The notes beneath the pieces are model-generated. The model was not told where the DNA came from. It did not search any database and was given only the letters and a program-made list of their open reading frames with translations. Source: Mesostigma viride (taxonomy: Eukaryota; Streptophyta; Mesostigmatophyceae; Mesostigmatales; Mesostigmataceae). From it: a stretch of 64,000 bases of DNA. This document shows, piece after piece, positions 1 through 9,718 of this stretch (position 1 is its first letter; the number at the start of each line of letters is the position of its first letter). The stretch lies in contig RPFO01000670.1 of NCBI GenBank assembly GCA_009746045.1, positions 1,010,454 to 1,074,453 on the forward strand, read 5' to 3'. A program made the translations under genes and the position numbers.

Positions 1-757
1 TTTGGCATATTTGGAACGAGGCGTGTAATACGAGTTGTATGAGAGTGAATGCCAAGAATTCCCGCCATGGTTCTTGCAGGAAGTTGCCTTTATTAATAAC
101 AAGGAACACAGACGTAAGTCACGTCACTTCCAAGACTGCACGCAGCACAGGCGACAGGGTCGCAGTGCCCAGAGAACGTGCACGCAAGAACTAGCGTCCC
201 GGTGCGACCAAGTCACACATATAGGTTGTTAGGGACGCGTCCAAGTATTCAGCTGCACTGTCACAGCTGAACTGTCAATCAATTGATTACACACTGACTC
301 TGGCACGCCTTTGGCGCGCAGATCTATCAATTGTCCATACGGCTAGTCCTGTGGACCTATCCGTACACTGCTCAGCATCAGTTGTCTCATAGGTCCTGGC
401 GCGCTACAGCGCCCCTACCTATCAATTGACCATCAAGTCCTGTACAAGTCCTGTCAACGTCCTGCGGACTATCAAAGTGACACTTGTACATCCTGTGTCC
501 GTACGCGCCCACAGTGGCGCGCCGGGTACTGTCGGCACAGCCTAGGAAACGTCATAACTTTTACGTTCCTTAACCAAATGAGGCGTTCAAGGTGCCGTTG
601 GAAAGAGCGTAACAATCTCTATCCACCTAACGTAAATCCTTTACGTTAACTGGTAGGGATGATTCAGCTCCTACAGAGGTTATAAAAACAGGCAGGCAAA
701 AATTATTATCTGGGGTACTATCTAAGGACCTGTCCAGGTTACCCCCGGCTGACAGGC
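1..757. other. Gene-free left edge, probable end of outer LTR element
   Basis: No coding region is recognised. The stretch lies just beyond the 3' end of the minus-strand gag fragment at 758-1502, so it is probably untranslated or LTR sequence of that outer element; a partner LTR could not be found elsewhere in the window. A TATA-like run is seen near 678-690 and CGTAA-type words recur between 545 and 660. The small open frame at 35-232 shows no family features. Confidence 0.4.
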
Positions 758-1502
758 CTACTGTTCCCCCTCCCCCCCCAAATCCATAGGAACTAACCCC
801 GAAGAAGACCCTGGCGAAAAAGGCACTGCTGGAGGGTCACGAGGGATCGAAGAGGGTGCGGGAGCCTGATTATCATAGGGGAACCCTGGGGGTCCTGTCT
901 GCACAGCATTCAGCCTACTAGGGGTAGCTGAGGGAATGCGTCCTGGATTGGGACGAATGGGAGCACGCTGAGGGGTACGAGGAGGGCGAGCGTCGGGATG
1001 AGGGGGAGCACCCGAAAGGAACTTGGGGCACTCACGTTTAAGATGACCTACTTCCTTACAATGATAGCATGTGATATGAGAGACATCAAAAGCTGAAAGG
1101 TCAGTAACGCAGATATCTAATTCTTCTACATAGGAGTTCTCCTCCTCAGGGGTAAGGATAATATTATTAATACGGGAACGGGTAGGAAGAGAAGGAGTGG
1201 TGAAGAAATCTGCTACTCGTAAGAGATGCTGGCGCACATGCTTGAGGGGCAGGTCAGTAAAACGGTAGGCATGCAGAGAACTGGCGCTTGACTTCACGTA
1301 ATAAGGGTCTACTGAGGCCTTGGAGGAAGCGAGCACGTACTTCTGCGCCCGACAAATCCCTAATTCGTACCATCTGGGCATCAAACTCTTTCATATACTC
1401 CTTAAATGATTTAGTACCCTGCTGCAAGGTACCAAAGGCTAATCTATCCTGCCAATCTGCATCAGGAGGGACTAAATGGTTCTCTAAATGCTTAAACAAT
1501 TC
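758..1502 (-). pseudogene. gag: Gag capsid/zinc-knuckle part of outer LTR element
   Basis: This is the nucleocapsid end of a Gag protein from a minus-strand LTR retroelement. The right half resembles a retrotransposon Gag capsid segment, with helical text such as FLQGLSRPLLREVK. The left half carries a CCHC zinc knuckle (CYHCKEVGHLKREC) followed by a proline-rich tail. The knuckle is the family's RNA-binding module. The N-terminal half of the same Gag lies at 13813-14815, on the far side of the 12.3 kb element inserted at 1508. No protease, reverse transcriptase or integrase follows on the left, so this outer element shows only gag and small ORFs here. It is an interrupted fossil. Confidence 0.75.
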
Positions 1503-1507
1503 TGCTA
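1503..1507. repeat. Target-site duplication TGCTA, left copy
   Basis: TGCTA directly precedes the left LTR at 1508 and the same five bases directly follow the right LTR at 13808-13812. Five bases is the usual Ty3 integrase spacing. The match is exact, which fixes both ends of the inserted element. Confidence 0.93.
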
Positions 1508-2286
1508 TGTAACAAGCAAAAATGACTTTGTTGTTACATCCTTTGTTTTGTGAATGTTTGGCTTTTATTCGAGGACTTTTGGATCAGTATTGAGAAAATT
1601 ATGAGGTTTCTAAGACGACGGTACTTGGAGCTGATACTTTGTCAGCCAACTGATAGGAACCCTCATTGGTCGTGGCCTGATCCACGTAGGGTTGTAGTTT
1701 GTTGGCTGATACTACTGATAGGAGCCCTCATTGGTCGTGGCCTGATCCACGTGGGGTTGTAGTTTGTTAGTTGGTACTATTGAGTCTTAAATGCTCCTTT
1801 GGGACTTCAGTGCTCACGACAGATTTAGGATCTCATGGAAAGATTCTGCCAGGCTGTGTGTGGTGTTGTTCTGTTTTGTGTGACTAGGATGGATACGAAG
1901 ATCTTGTATAGGATTCCATGGTTCTGATTGGTTCTCTTCAGGCTAAGGTTGGAGCAAGTTCGACAAGCACGTCGATATCAAGGACGTGGGGTCGCCATTG
2001 TTGCTACGTTGGTTTTGATTCACCATGGTATAATAAAGCTTGTCTTTGTTGTCCATCCATAAGAGCCCCTTGGCTATAGACGTCCTTCAGTTCCACAGAG
2101 GTCGTCTATACACGAGCTTGTCTTTGTGTCTACAAGGGGTTGTGATTCCCTAAATCACGTGCTGTGGAATCTCCATCTCAACGTTGCTCGGATACTTGAA
2201 GTTCTGCGACTCAGGAAAGCAACCCAGGTAAAAGATCTTTCATATTGGACTGTGGATGATGTTGATGATCATTTTTAGTCGTTACA
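1508..2286 (+). repeat. Left LTR of the 12.3 kb Ty3-type element
   Basis: The 779-bp LTR begins TGTAAC and ends GTTACA, a short inverted terminus. It contains an internal imperfect tandem repeat of about 65 bp around 1640-1770 (the CCTCATTGGTCGTGGCCTGA word occurs twice) and a TATA/polyA-like TATAATAAAG at about 2029. By eye it differs from the right LTR at one base near 1600. The 70-residue open frame inside is an accident of the repeat. Confidence 0.93.
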
Positions 2287-2287
2287 T

Positions 2288-2299
2288 TGGTATCGGAGG
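2288..2299 (+). other. Primer-binding site, initiator tRNA-Met type
   Basis: TGGTATCGGAGG starts two bases after the left LTR. It resembles the TGGTATCAGAGC site complementary to the 3' end of plant initiator tRNA-Met that many plant LTR elements use. It marks the start of minus-strand DNA synthesis. Confidence 0.75.
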
Positions 2300-2514
2300 A
2301 TCTCTACTTTGGTGTTTCTCTTGAAGTCGCAACCTTCCGGGTAGTACAACGTTGATCAGATGTCTGTCATCCGAGAAGATTCATAGAGTTGCGGAAAACT
2401 TACGGTGTTACAGACTGAGACACATCCTGATGTGACTGTCTTGCTCTGTAACACTAGAAGTCAGCCGTAACCGTTGTCTCTACTAGGCAGACGATCGCGA
2501 CCCCATGTGGAAGT

Positions 2515-3574
2515 ATGAGTAGTTCGAAGACACAATCACCTTTACCCCCTACTAATCAAGGTTTGGGAGATCCGTCATCATCTCTGGAACCCATTGCTAG
2601 GGAAGGTGCTGAGACAACTACTCATACTCCACGGCGTCAACTTGATTTCAACCGTACTTCTATGTCTGAAGTGAGGCAGCCCTCGTTCAATGTCCATAGG
2701 GCCCAAGTTTTCCGTCATTGCATCTGGTCTCCAACCAGGCGAGCCATCGCTGACAGGCGTGGGTCGAGGAGCGTCACTGTCGCCCAGGATTCCAAGCGCG
2801 CGAACAAGTCCTGTGCGGAGTGCATCTTCTTCATTTCTTTTCCCGCTAAACACCACGCCTGGAAGAGACGGGACCAGACTTGCAGCGGATCGCCTCTCAG
2901 CAGCTAAAATCAGATTATTACACGATGAACAACACGCAACGATGTATAGAAAGATGGTGGAGGAGGTGGAACAGGATGTGGGAAGACTTCGTCAGAGAAT
3001 TGAGGAGGAGGAGGCGGCCATGCGTGACATGGTTGCTGGATTGGGGAGAGAGGCTCCTCGGTTGGGTGACGGAAGGGTTTTACCTAATAGTACCGCAGTT
3101 ACTACGAGGAATGAGACGCAGGATAGCGATAGGCAGGATCCAGCGCAGACGACCTCGGTCACCTTCACCACCCCCGCCAGCGACGTCCCCGTGACCGTCA
3201 CTATACCACCGCATCAAGGTTCCGCCCCGCCATTTCCAAAAATTGAATCCGTAGACAAGCTGTCGCTCACCAATCTAACCCACCGCAGTTTCGATCATTT
3301 CTCTACTCGATTCCAGGATGTGTTCGCTATCCACTTTGCTAACTACGGCAAACGAGCGGAAGAACGACTTTCCCTGGACATCCAGAAGAAGATGGTTCGA
3401 CAGCGAATGAGCGACAGTGCAGCCGACAGGTTTGATGAGTTTTTACGATCCTCGGCAGGTAATACTTGCAAGGATTTGCCATCTCTCATGCTTTCATTGG
3501 TACACATGGTAACTCGAGCCACGAGCCACGAGGTAGCCATGGCTGACGGCGGAGCTCATAACTTTCACGTTTGA
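2515..3574 (+). pseudogene. 5' ORF region of the Ty3-type element (Gag N-terminal side)
   Basis: Two overlapping open frames cover this stretch. They are Ser/Thr/Pro-rich at first. A charged, helix-prone middle follows (EEVEQDVGRLRQRIEEEEAA), with a coiled-coil look, and then a segment resembling the N-terminal side of a retrotransposon Gag (SFDHFSTRFQDVFAIHFANY). Position directly after the LTR and primer site, and before the zinc-knuckle Gag at 5518, suggests the N-terminal part of Gag or a leader protein. A LINE copy separates it from the rest of gag. Family assignment rests on position more than on motifs. Confidence 0.5.
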
Positions 3575-5520
3575 GCACCGAATTTAGCCGTGAATATCAC
3601 AATCGACGCGTCTTTTTATGACGCACATGCTGATATAATTTTCCGACGCTATTACGCAATATACGATGAGCAAACGCCTCTCGACGCAACGCAGCCTGGC
3701 GGCTGCGCTTAGCAATGAAAATACGTCTGCAGCCCCGGCTGCAGCTTCGCCAACCGGTCCAGAAGGCAGCGGCGCCACTAGCCAAGCTCTAGTGGTCGCC
3801 CAGCCCCCTCTGGCCGCCTCGCCAGCAGCGTCGCCTGAACCCAAGCGCAGTCGCCCTGCCGAGCCGACCTGGGAGGAGTTCGACTTTGACGCCAGCCAGC
3901 CCGGCTTTTTTGACAAGCTCAACCCCGACAAGATCCTGAGCTACGTGTTTTTCGGATCGTATGCCTCGCTTCTCGAGATGTGCAAGCAACTCTTCCATCA
4001 GGGCCGCCTCACCGATGCTTTCCAGAGACGCACCCATCCAGCGACGCACAACTTCGACACCATCCTCAAATGCCGCCGCCCCCACCTTCAGATTCGCGTC
4101 CTTTTCTCCCTCCTCGGCCGCTCCCTCGAGGAGCTTTGGCCCCCAAAGCCCCTCACCACCACCTTAACCGAATCCTCCATCCGCTCACTCCTCAAGGAGG
4201 CCCTCGAGCAGCACGTGGCCCCCATCGCAGCAGATGTGGCGGTCATGGGCAGCACGTTGGCTGCCGAGCTCCCCCTCCTCTCCACCGCCACCTCCACCAT
4301 CTCCACCGCCACCTCCACCCTCCTCGCCTCCTCCACCGCCACCACCTCCACCTCCGACGCCATCACCGCCCAGCTCCGTGACATCGACCAGCGTCTTAAG
4401 GACAACGCCATTGCTATCGAGGTTCTGCAGAATACCGCAGGCCTCACCGCCCAGGCGGTGAAGGACATTGCCGCCAAGCCCGCCTCGGCTGGCCTGGCCG
4501 GCGATGCTCCTCCCATCACCACCTGGGCGGACATGCTTAAGCAACATACCACCTCCACCACCTCCGCCGTCGCAGCCCAGCTTCAACGGCAGACGCTTGA
4601 CCTCCGCGAGGAGGCCGAGCTCGCCAAGCGCAGCCTCAACGTCATTGTCAAGAACTTCAAGATGGAGGAAGGTGAGAATTCCGAGAAGCTTTTGCGTGCG
4701 TTTGAGAGAGAAATCCTTGGTCGCATGGGCCTTAACGGTGAGATCGAGCTGGCTGCCCACCGCCTTCCCCGCGCGCGGGGTAAGGCAGGGCCGCCCCCGC
4801 TCCTCCTCACCTTTAAGACCCCGGCGGACAAGATTTCTTTTCTCAGACGCCGCAAGCGGCTCGAGAAGACTCTCTTCACCCTTGATGACGACTTGACCCT
4901 GGCGCAGCAACAACGGCGACGGGAGCTATGGCCGGCCTACCTCCAGCTCCGGCAGACCAAGGCGGGGCAGCCGGTGTACTGGAAGGGGCGGCCATCTACG
5001 TCGGCCACAAGCCCTGGCAGGCGACCCCCCCCCCCCCCGCGGCCCCAGCGACTCCAGACGCCCCAGCTTAGGGGAATACAGCAGTAGTAGTGCAGAATAG
5101 ATAGACCGTGGCCATGTACATGTACGCCTCCTAGAGGCACTATCCCAGCTAAGCCCCGCGCTTTATTTAATCATGTACATGTGTGCCTATGATGTGCCAC
5201 ACTCCAGACGATGCCTAGCCTTATTTAGTAATGTTGTGCCCATGCAGGGAGTCACTCTCTGCTGAGAAGCCATGCCATAGCTCTTGTATAGCCATGATGA
5301 TCTTCCCCCCTCACAGGCATGCTCCCCCCTTACCCGGGCATAGCGTGATAGACCATGCGGGTGCGGGTGCCCTGGTGCACCTAGAGCAAGTGTTGTTTAC
5401 ATTCCCACCCTTGCAGGAAGTAGCTTAGAATGTATTATAGGCTCATATGCCCCTTCTCAGGGCTATGTGCTACATATACTCCCAACGGAGTTATGTTCCT
5501 AATTAATTAATTAATTAATG
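3568..5520 (+). mobile_element. ORF1-only LINE copy inserted in gag of the Ty3-type element
   Basis: A LINE-type copy with an intact ORF1 (3666-5087), a 430-bp 3' region and an (AATT)n tail at about 5499-5520 lies inside the gag region of the LTR element. The 3' region ends in words (CCCCTTCTCAGGGCTA, CAACGGAG) shared with fragments at 42.6 and 43.15 kb and partly at 41.86 kb, so the family is repeated in this window. No ORF2 (endonuclease-reverse transcriptase) is present between ORF1 and the tail, which an autonomous L1-like element would have. CTTTCA occurs at both edges (3562-3567, 5521-5526) and may be a short target duplication. The 5' edge is uncertain by some tens of bases. Confidence 0.65.
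3666..5087 (+). CDS. L1-type ORF1 protein
   Basis: The 473-residue frame has the build of a LINE ORF1p, the RNA-binding chaperone of the LINE ribonucleoprotein. The N-terminus is low-complexity Ala/Ser/Pro-rich. The middle (about 170-320) is Ser/Thr/Ala-rich and helix-prone. The C-terminal part (about 325-450) matches the transposase_22-like ORF1 fold: RSLNVIVKNF, then LAAHRLPRARGKAGPPPLLL, then FLRRRKRLEKTLFTLDDD, then RRRELWPAYLQLRQ, an order typical of ORF1p RRM plus C-terminal domain. The start at 3666 is the first ATG of the frame. GC content is clearly higher than in the surrounding LTR element, in keeping with a separate origin. No ORF2 follows. Assignment is by motif order, not by database search. 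Confidence 0.7.
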   Translation: MSKRLSTQRSLAAALSNENTSAAPAAASPTGPEGSGATSQALVVAQPPLAASPAASPEPKRSRPAEPTWEEFDFDASQPGFFDKLNPDKILSYVFFGSYASLLEMCKQLFHQGRLTDAFQRRTHPATHNFDTILKCRRPHLQIRVLFSLLGRSLEELWPPKPLTTTLTESSIRSLLKEALEQHVAPIAADVAVMGSTLAAELPLLSTATSTISTATSTLLASSTATTSTSDAITAQLRDIDQRLKDNAIAIEVLQNTAGLTAQAVKDIAAKPASAGLAGDAPPITTWADMLKQHTTSTTSAVAAQLQRQTLDLREEAELAKRSLNVIVKNFKMEEGENSEKLLRAFEREILGRMGLNGEIELAAHRLPRARGKAGPPPLLLTFKTPADKISFLRRRKRLEKTLFTLDDDLTLAQQQRRRELWPAYLQLRQTKAGQPVYWKGRPSTSATSPGRRPPPPPRPQRLQTPQLRGIQQ

Positions 5521-6300
5521 CTTTCATTTCGACGTTTCCTCCTTCCCCAGGACCAGCTCCGTCTGGACCGGGACGCGTTGGCCAATTGTACGCAGTCTGG
5601 CCTGACACTACCACAATACGTAGAGACGTTTACCAACCTGAGGGCCAAAATCCCCCAGTGCTCTGATTCTGAAGCTCTTCACAGGTTTCTGCATGGGCTC
5701 TCCCCTCAAGTCAGGGTGGATATTGACAAGCATTTTTCCCCTTTCGACTATGTCGAGTGGAAGTGGGATACTGTGCTGTCTTATGCCCTCACGCTGTGCC
5801 GTGTCCCTGACTTTTCCCTCAAGTGGGAGCCTGCTGCAGGCAACCAGGCGCCTGCTGTTAAGAAGCCCCTGAACCAGCTGAACGCTGTGATGGAGGAGCT
5901 CAGTGCCATGGAGCAGTCCAAAGGAGCATGTTTCACGTGTGGCCAGCTGGGACACTTTGCACGGGATTGCCCCAAGCGAGACCAGTTCCCAAGCGACACC
6001 AAGGGTCCTCAGGGGGTTCTTCCATTCACCAGACCACCCATCTTCCCTCCTGGGGTGAGCCAGAGCGACCACAGGGCACAGCCTGGGTTTAGACCCAACT
6101 TCCAGGCTTCGGGCAAGGGACCATTCCAGCCCAAGGGATTCAACAGGCAAGACAGGCGTCGGATGGTCAACGCCCTGTGGCACCTCCTAGCAGAGGAGGA
6201 GGAGGGAGAAGGAGAGGCAGACGGCATAGAGGATCAGCAGGTGCAGCCTTCAGTGGGGAGCTCGTCTTCAGATCATCCTCCTGAGCTGCCAAAAAACTAG
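5518..6300 (+). pseudogene. gag: Gag capsid and zinc knuckle of the Ty3-type element
   Basis: This open frame carries a retrotransposon Gag capsid segment (LTLPQYVETFTNLRAKIP; FLHGLSPQVRVDIDKHF) and one CCHC zinc knuckle, CFTCGQLGHFARDCP, followed by a Pro/Gln-rich tail with an acidic stretch. These are the particle-forming and RNA-binding parts of Gag. It abuts the LINE tail on its left and the pol frame on its right, where the two frames adjoin at 6300. Gag-Pol expression in Ty3-type elements is by fusion or by frameshift or readthrough; which applies here cannot be told. Confidence 0.8.
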
Positions 6301-8857
6301 TGGAGCCCCCAGGACTACGTCCAGCGGTGGAGTTAACTGGTTTGCCTGCTGTGCATGTCCGTCCTGTGAACAACTTGTCTGCCTCTGATTCCACCACCCC
6401 ATTGGGCCCTCCTATTCCCAGTCAACTCTTGAAGTTCCAGGCTAGGCTGTTGAATGTGCCAGTCCCTTTGGCTCAGCCTTTATGTCTCTTCATGATTGAC
6501 TCAGGTGCAGGAAGTAACTACATTTCCACTTCCTTGGTGCAGGAGCTGCATCTACCAGTGCTCCCCCACCCTGTACCTGTTAAGGTCCAATATTCTGATG
6601 GTAGGCAGAGTAACTCACCTGGCTACGTGCAACTGCTTTTTCAAGTGTGCTCACGTCAAACCTTGTCTGTCACAGCAGATGTCATTCCACTCACTGCTGC
6701 TGATGTGATTCTGGGGATGCCATGGTTGGAGTCTGCTAATCCTGCCATCTTGTGGTCTGAAAAGGTGGTGCAGTTTCAGGATGGGTCAGTGTGGGACGCC
6801 ACCACAGTGATTAAGGGGGGAGAAAGACCAGTCACAGAGTGCTGTTCTACGCATGAGGCTGTCAATGATGGGAGAGGGGTTGCAGGTGCCAAGGAGGACG
6901 TCAAGGTGCCTTCACTGGAGGAGAAACGTGCTGCATTACTTAAGCACGTATGGTCTGCCAATCACACCTTGTCTTACCTGGCCACTTACCCAGTGGAACA
7001 CGTCTTTCTCTTACAGTTGGTTCCTAACTCACCCTCTGATGAGACTCATGGCCACACGGTGAATGCTGTGAACCCAGTACCAGCTGTCACAGAGGAGGAG
7101 CAGAAGCTGCATGATGCCCTTTTGGACAGGTTTGCTGCCATTTTTGAGGACAAAATGCCACAGTACCCTCCTGAAGGGCCAATCACTCATGTCATCAAGC
7201 TTGTGGATGGAGCCAGGCCTCCCTTTGTTCCCATGTACAGGATGGGGCCAGCTGAGATGGCAGAGCTGAAGGTGATCTTGACAGGCCTGTTGGAAGCTGG
7301 ACTCATTCTTCCTGCCAATAGTCCTTTCAGCTCTGGGTGTTTGCTTGTCCCCAAGCATGATGGTGGATGGCGGTTGTGCATTGATCTGAGAGGCCTGAAC
7401 AAGGTCACCGTGAAGTCCAAGTATCCCTTGCCACGGATTGATGAGCTGCTAGAGAGGACAGCTGGATCATCTTACTTCACCAAGTTTGACCTTAGACACG
7501 CGTTCTGGCAGATCAGGATAGCTACTGAGGACATTCCAAAAACTGCATTCTCCACACCCTGGGGTCAGTTCCAGTGGACTGTGATGCCCATGGGGGCCTC
7601 CAACAGCCCAGCTACTATGCAGATGTTTGTGAATGCTATCTTTGGCCATCTGACAGGGAACTCCCTGCCTCAGATCTCCCCTGATCTCAGGAATCCCAGG
7701 TTCAAAGACATTGCCCACCTGTGTGACCCTGCAAGACCCGTGTTCAGGACCTGCGTGGTGGCCTACATGGACGACATCCTGGTGCACTCAAAGACGTTCA
7801 AGGAGCATCTGGAGAACGTGGAGGAGGTCCTGAAGGTCATCCAGCACTACCACTTGTCTGTCAAGAGGTCTAAGGTGGAGTGGGGGCATGAAGTGGGGTT
7901 CCTAGGGTACAAGTTGAGTTCCTTAGGTATGACACCTGACAATGCTAAGATTGCTGCCATCCTTGAGTGGCCTGTGTTGCAGTCTGCACATGATGTCAAG
8001 TCCTTCCTGGGCATGGTGGGGTGGTACAGGCGTTTTATCCCTGACATGGCTGCCATCTCCACCCCCTTGCTTGAGTTAATCAAGAAGGATGTTCAGTTTG
8101 AGTGGACAGATAGGTGTCAGCAGGCCTTTGACCTGTTGAAGCAGAAGCTCACATCCACCCCTGTGCTAGTGGGTCCCAATCCAGATCTACCTTATCAGGT
8201 TAGGTCAGATGCCTCTCAAGGCGCCATAGGTGCTGTGCTGATGCAAGACCATGGCTATGGACCACAGCCAGTAGAGTACATGTCTAAAACCATGAGCTCA
8301 GCTGAACGTAACTACCCTGTACATGAGCAGGAGTTGCTGGGTTTAGTGGTAGCATGTCACAAGTGGGAGCATCTGTTGAAGGGAGCTCAGTTTTCTGTGG
8401 CTAGTAGTGCTACAGATGGGCTAGGGCAAGAGTCTATCACCCTGATGACTGACCACAGGCCCTTGGTGCACGTGCTAGAACAGAGTAGGATGAGTAAGAG
8501 GATGGCTGGGTGGATGGAGTACCTAGGGGGATTCTATCCTTTCTCTGTGCAGTATGTCCCAGGATCACAGAATGTGGTGCCAGACGCCCTCTCTAGAAGA
8601 AGGGATCTGATGGGAGCATTTCACGAGGATCTGGATATTTGTGCTGCCATGGTTTCTGTAGTAGAGTGTGGTGCTGTCACCAGGGCACAGGCAGCTAACC
8701 AGCAAACCTCCAAGCTGAGCCATCCCCCTGTAGAGGCTAGCTTTAGTCACGAGATGCTCATTGACCAGGGCTCTGTCCCAGGGTCGACAGGCGTCCAGGG
8801 TGGGGGTCAGTCACTGCAGAGCAGTCTTAGGGAGGGTTCTGCTGGTAGCCAGCCCAC
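6300..8857 (+). pseudogene. pol: Pol part: protease, reverse transcriptase, RNase H
   Basis: A long open frame holds the first half of Pol. The aspartic protease is marked by FMIDSGAGSNY and, further on, by VILGMPWL. The reverse transcriptase shows LCIDLRGLNKVTVKSKYPLP, FTKFDLRHAFWQI and the catalytic YMDDILVHS box. The RNase H domain shows SDASQGAIGAVLMQ, HEQELLGLV and MTDHRPLVHV, and ends in the PDALSRR word typical of Ty3 Pol before the integrase. The last codons of the frame run into the left terminal repeat of the MITE-like insertion. Order and motifs are those of Ty3 elements. Confidence 0.92.
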
Positions 8858-8980
8858 CATCAAGTTTCGTTTAAGTGGCCAGCCGGAGCGGCTGCTTAGG
8901 TTTTAGCGGACAAGTGTTCGAAGCGCGTCATTGGTGAATTACTTGGGAACTTGGGTTTCCCCGCGAAACTCCAACCGCAC

Positions 8981-9290
8981 GTTCAGATTTCCAAATCTCA
9001 AGTAAAGTTCGGCGCAACTTTCTGAACGGGGGCAGTTGACGAGCAGCATTCCTCCGGACGAATGAATTGCGTTCCATACTTGCGCAAAATTTTGAAAGGT
9101 AGCTTGCGTGCAGCCCTACTAAAATTTGCGCGGAAGTTCAGATTTCCAAATCTCGGGTAAATTTCGGCGGAACTTTCTGAACGGGGGTAGTTGGCGGGCA
9201 GCGTTCCTCCAGACGAATGAAATGCGTTCCATACTAGCGCAAAATTTTGAAAGGTAGCTTGCGTGCAGCCCTACTAAAATTTGCGCGAAG
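8981..9290. repeat. 155-bp tandem duplication inside the MITE-like element
   Basis: Two adjacent copies start at 8981 and 9136 with GTTCAGATTTCCAAATCTC. They agree over most of their length and differ at scattered bases, so the duplication is older than the LTR element that carries it. Confidence 0.85.
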
Positions 9291-9292
9291 TG

Positions 9293-9480
9293 TGGGACTG
9301 AAAATTCGTAACGGAAACTTTTTGGTAGTTGCCGTCAAGTCTTTTGTGCAAACGTGTGGGAGTGAAAATTCGTAACGGAAAATTTTTGGTAGTTGCCGTC
9401 ACTTCATTTTGCGCGAGTGTTGGGCTGAAAATTCGTAACGGAAACTTTTTGGTAGTTGGCGTCACTTCCTTTGGTTCGAC
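9293..9480. repeat. 62-bp unit, three tandem copies
   Basis: The unit contains GAAAATTCGTAACGGAAA followed by a TTTGGTAGTTG word and starts near 9293, 9355 and 9417. A fourth, shortened copy begins at about 9479. It lies in the right half of the MITE-like element. Confidence 0.85.
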
Positions 9481-9718
9481 TGAAAATTCGCTGAAATTCG
9501 CTGAATTCGTACCGTAGCCTAATTTTTAGTACCTCGAAGTGACGGGGCACCTAAAAATTTGCCCACAAGTACACTTGGCAGCGCGCTCACTGGGAAAAAT
9601 TGTACAGCCGCTCCGGCGGGCCACTTGAACGAATTGTAATGCTCTCACAACACAACCAAGCACAGAGAATCCTAGGAGGGGAAAGGGACGGCCCAGGAAG
9701 TGGATACTGGAGCCAGGG

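Larger units (their letters stand above)
8858..9641. mobile_element. MITE-like DNA element inserted between RNase H and integrase
   Basis: About 0.78 kb of non-coding, AT-richer sequence sits between the two halves of pol. Its ends are imperfect inverted repeats of up to 37 bp; the core, GGCCNGCCGGAGCGGCTG, is seen at 8877-8894 and inverted at 9605-9622. Inside are a 155-bp tandem duplication (8981-9290) and a 62-bp unit repeated three times (about 9293-9480). The last 170 bp recur almost unchanged at about 32822-33020 in a different transposon, so this is a dispersed family. No clear target duplication was found, so the superfamily is open. No transposase is encoded. Confidence 0.7.

Noticed and set aside
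1550-1762. 70-residue ORF in the LTR (and its twin at 13071-13283)
   Set aside because: It covers an internal tandem repeat of the LTR, has no motif, and is present only because the LTR is duplicated.
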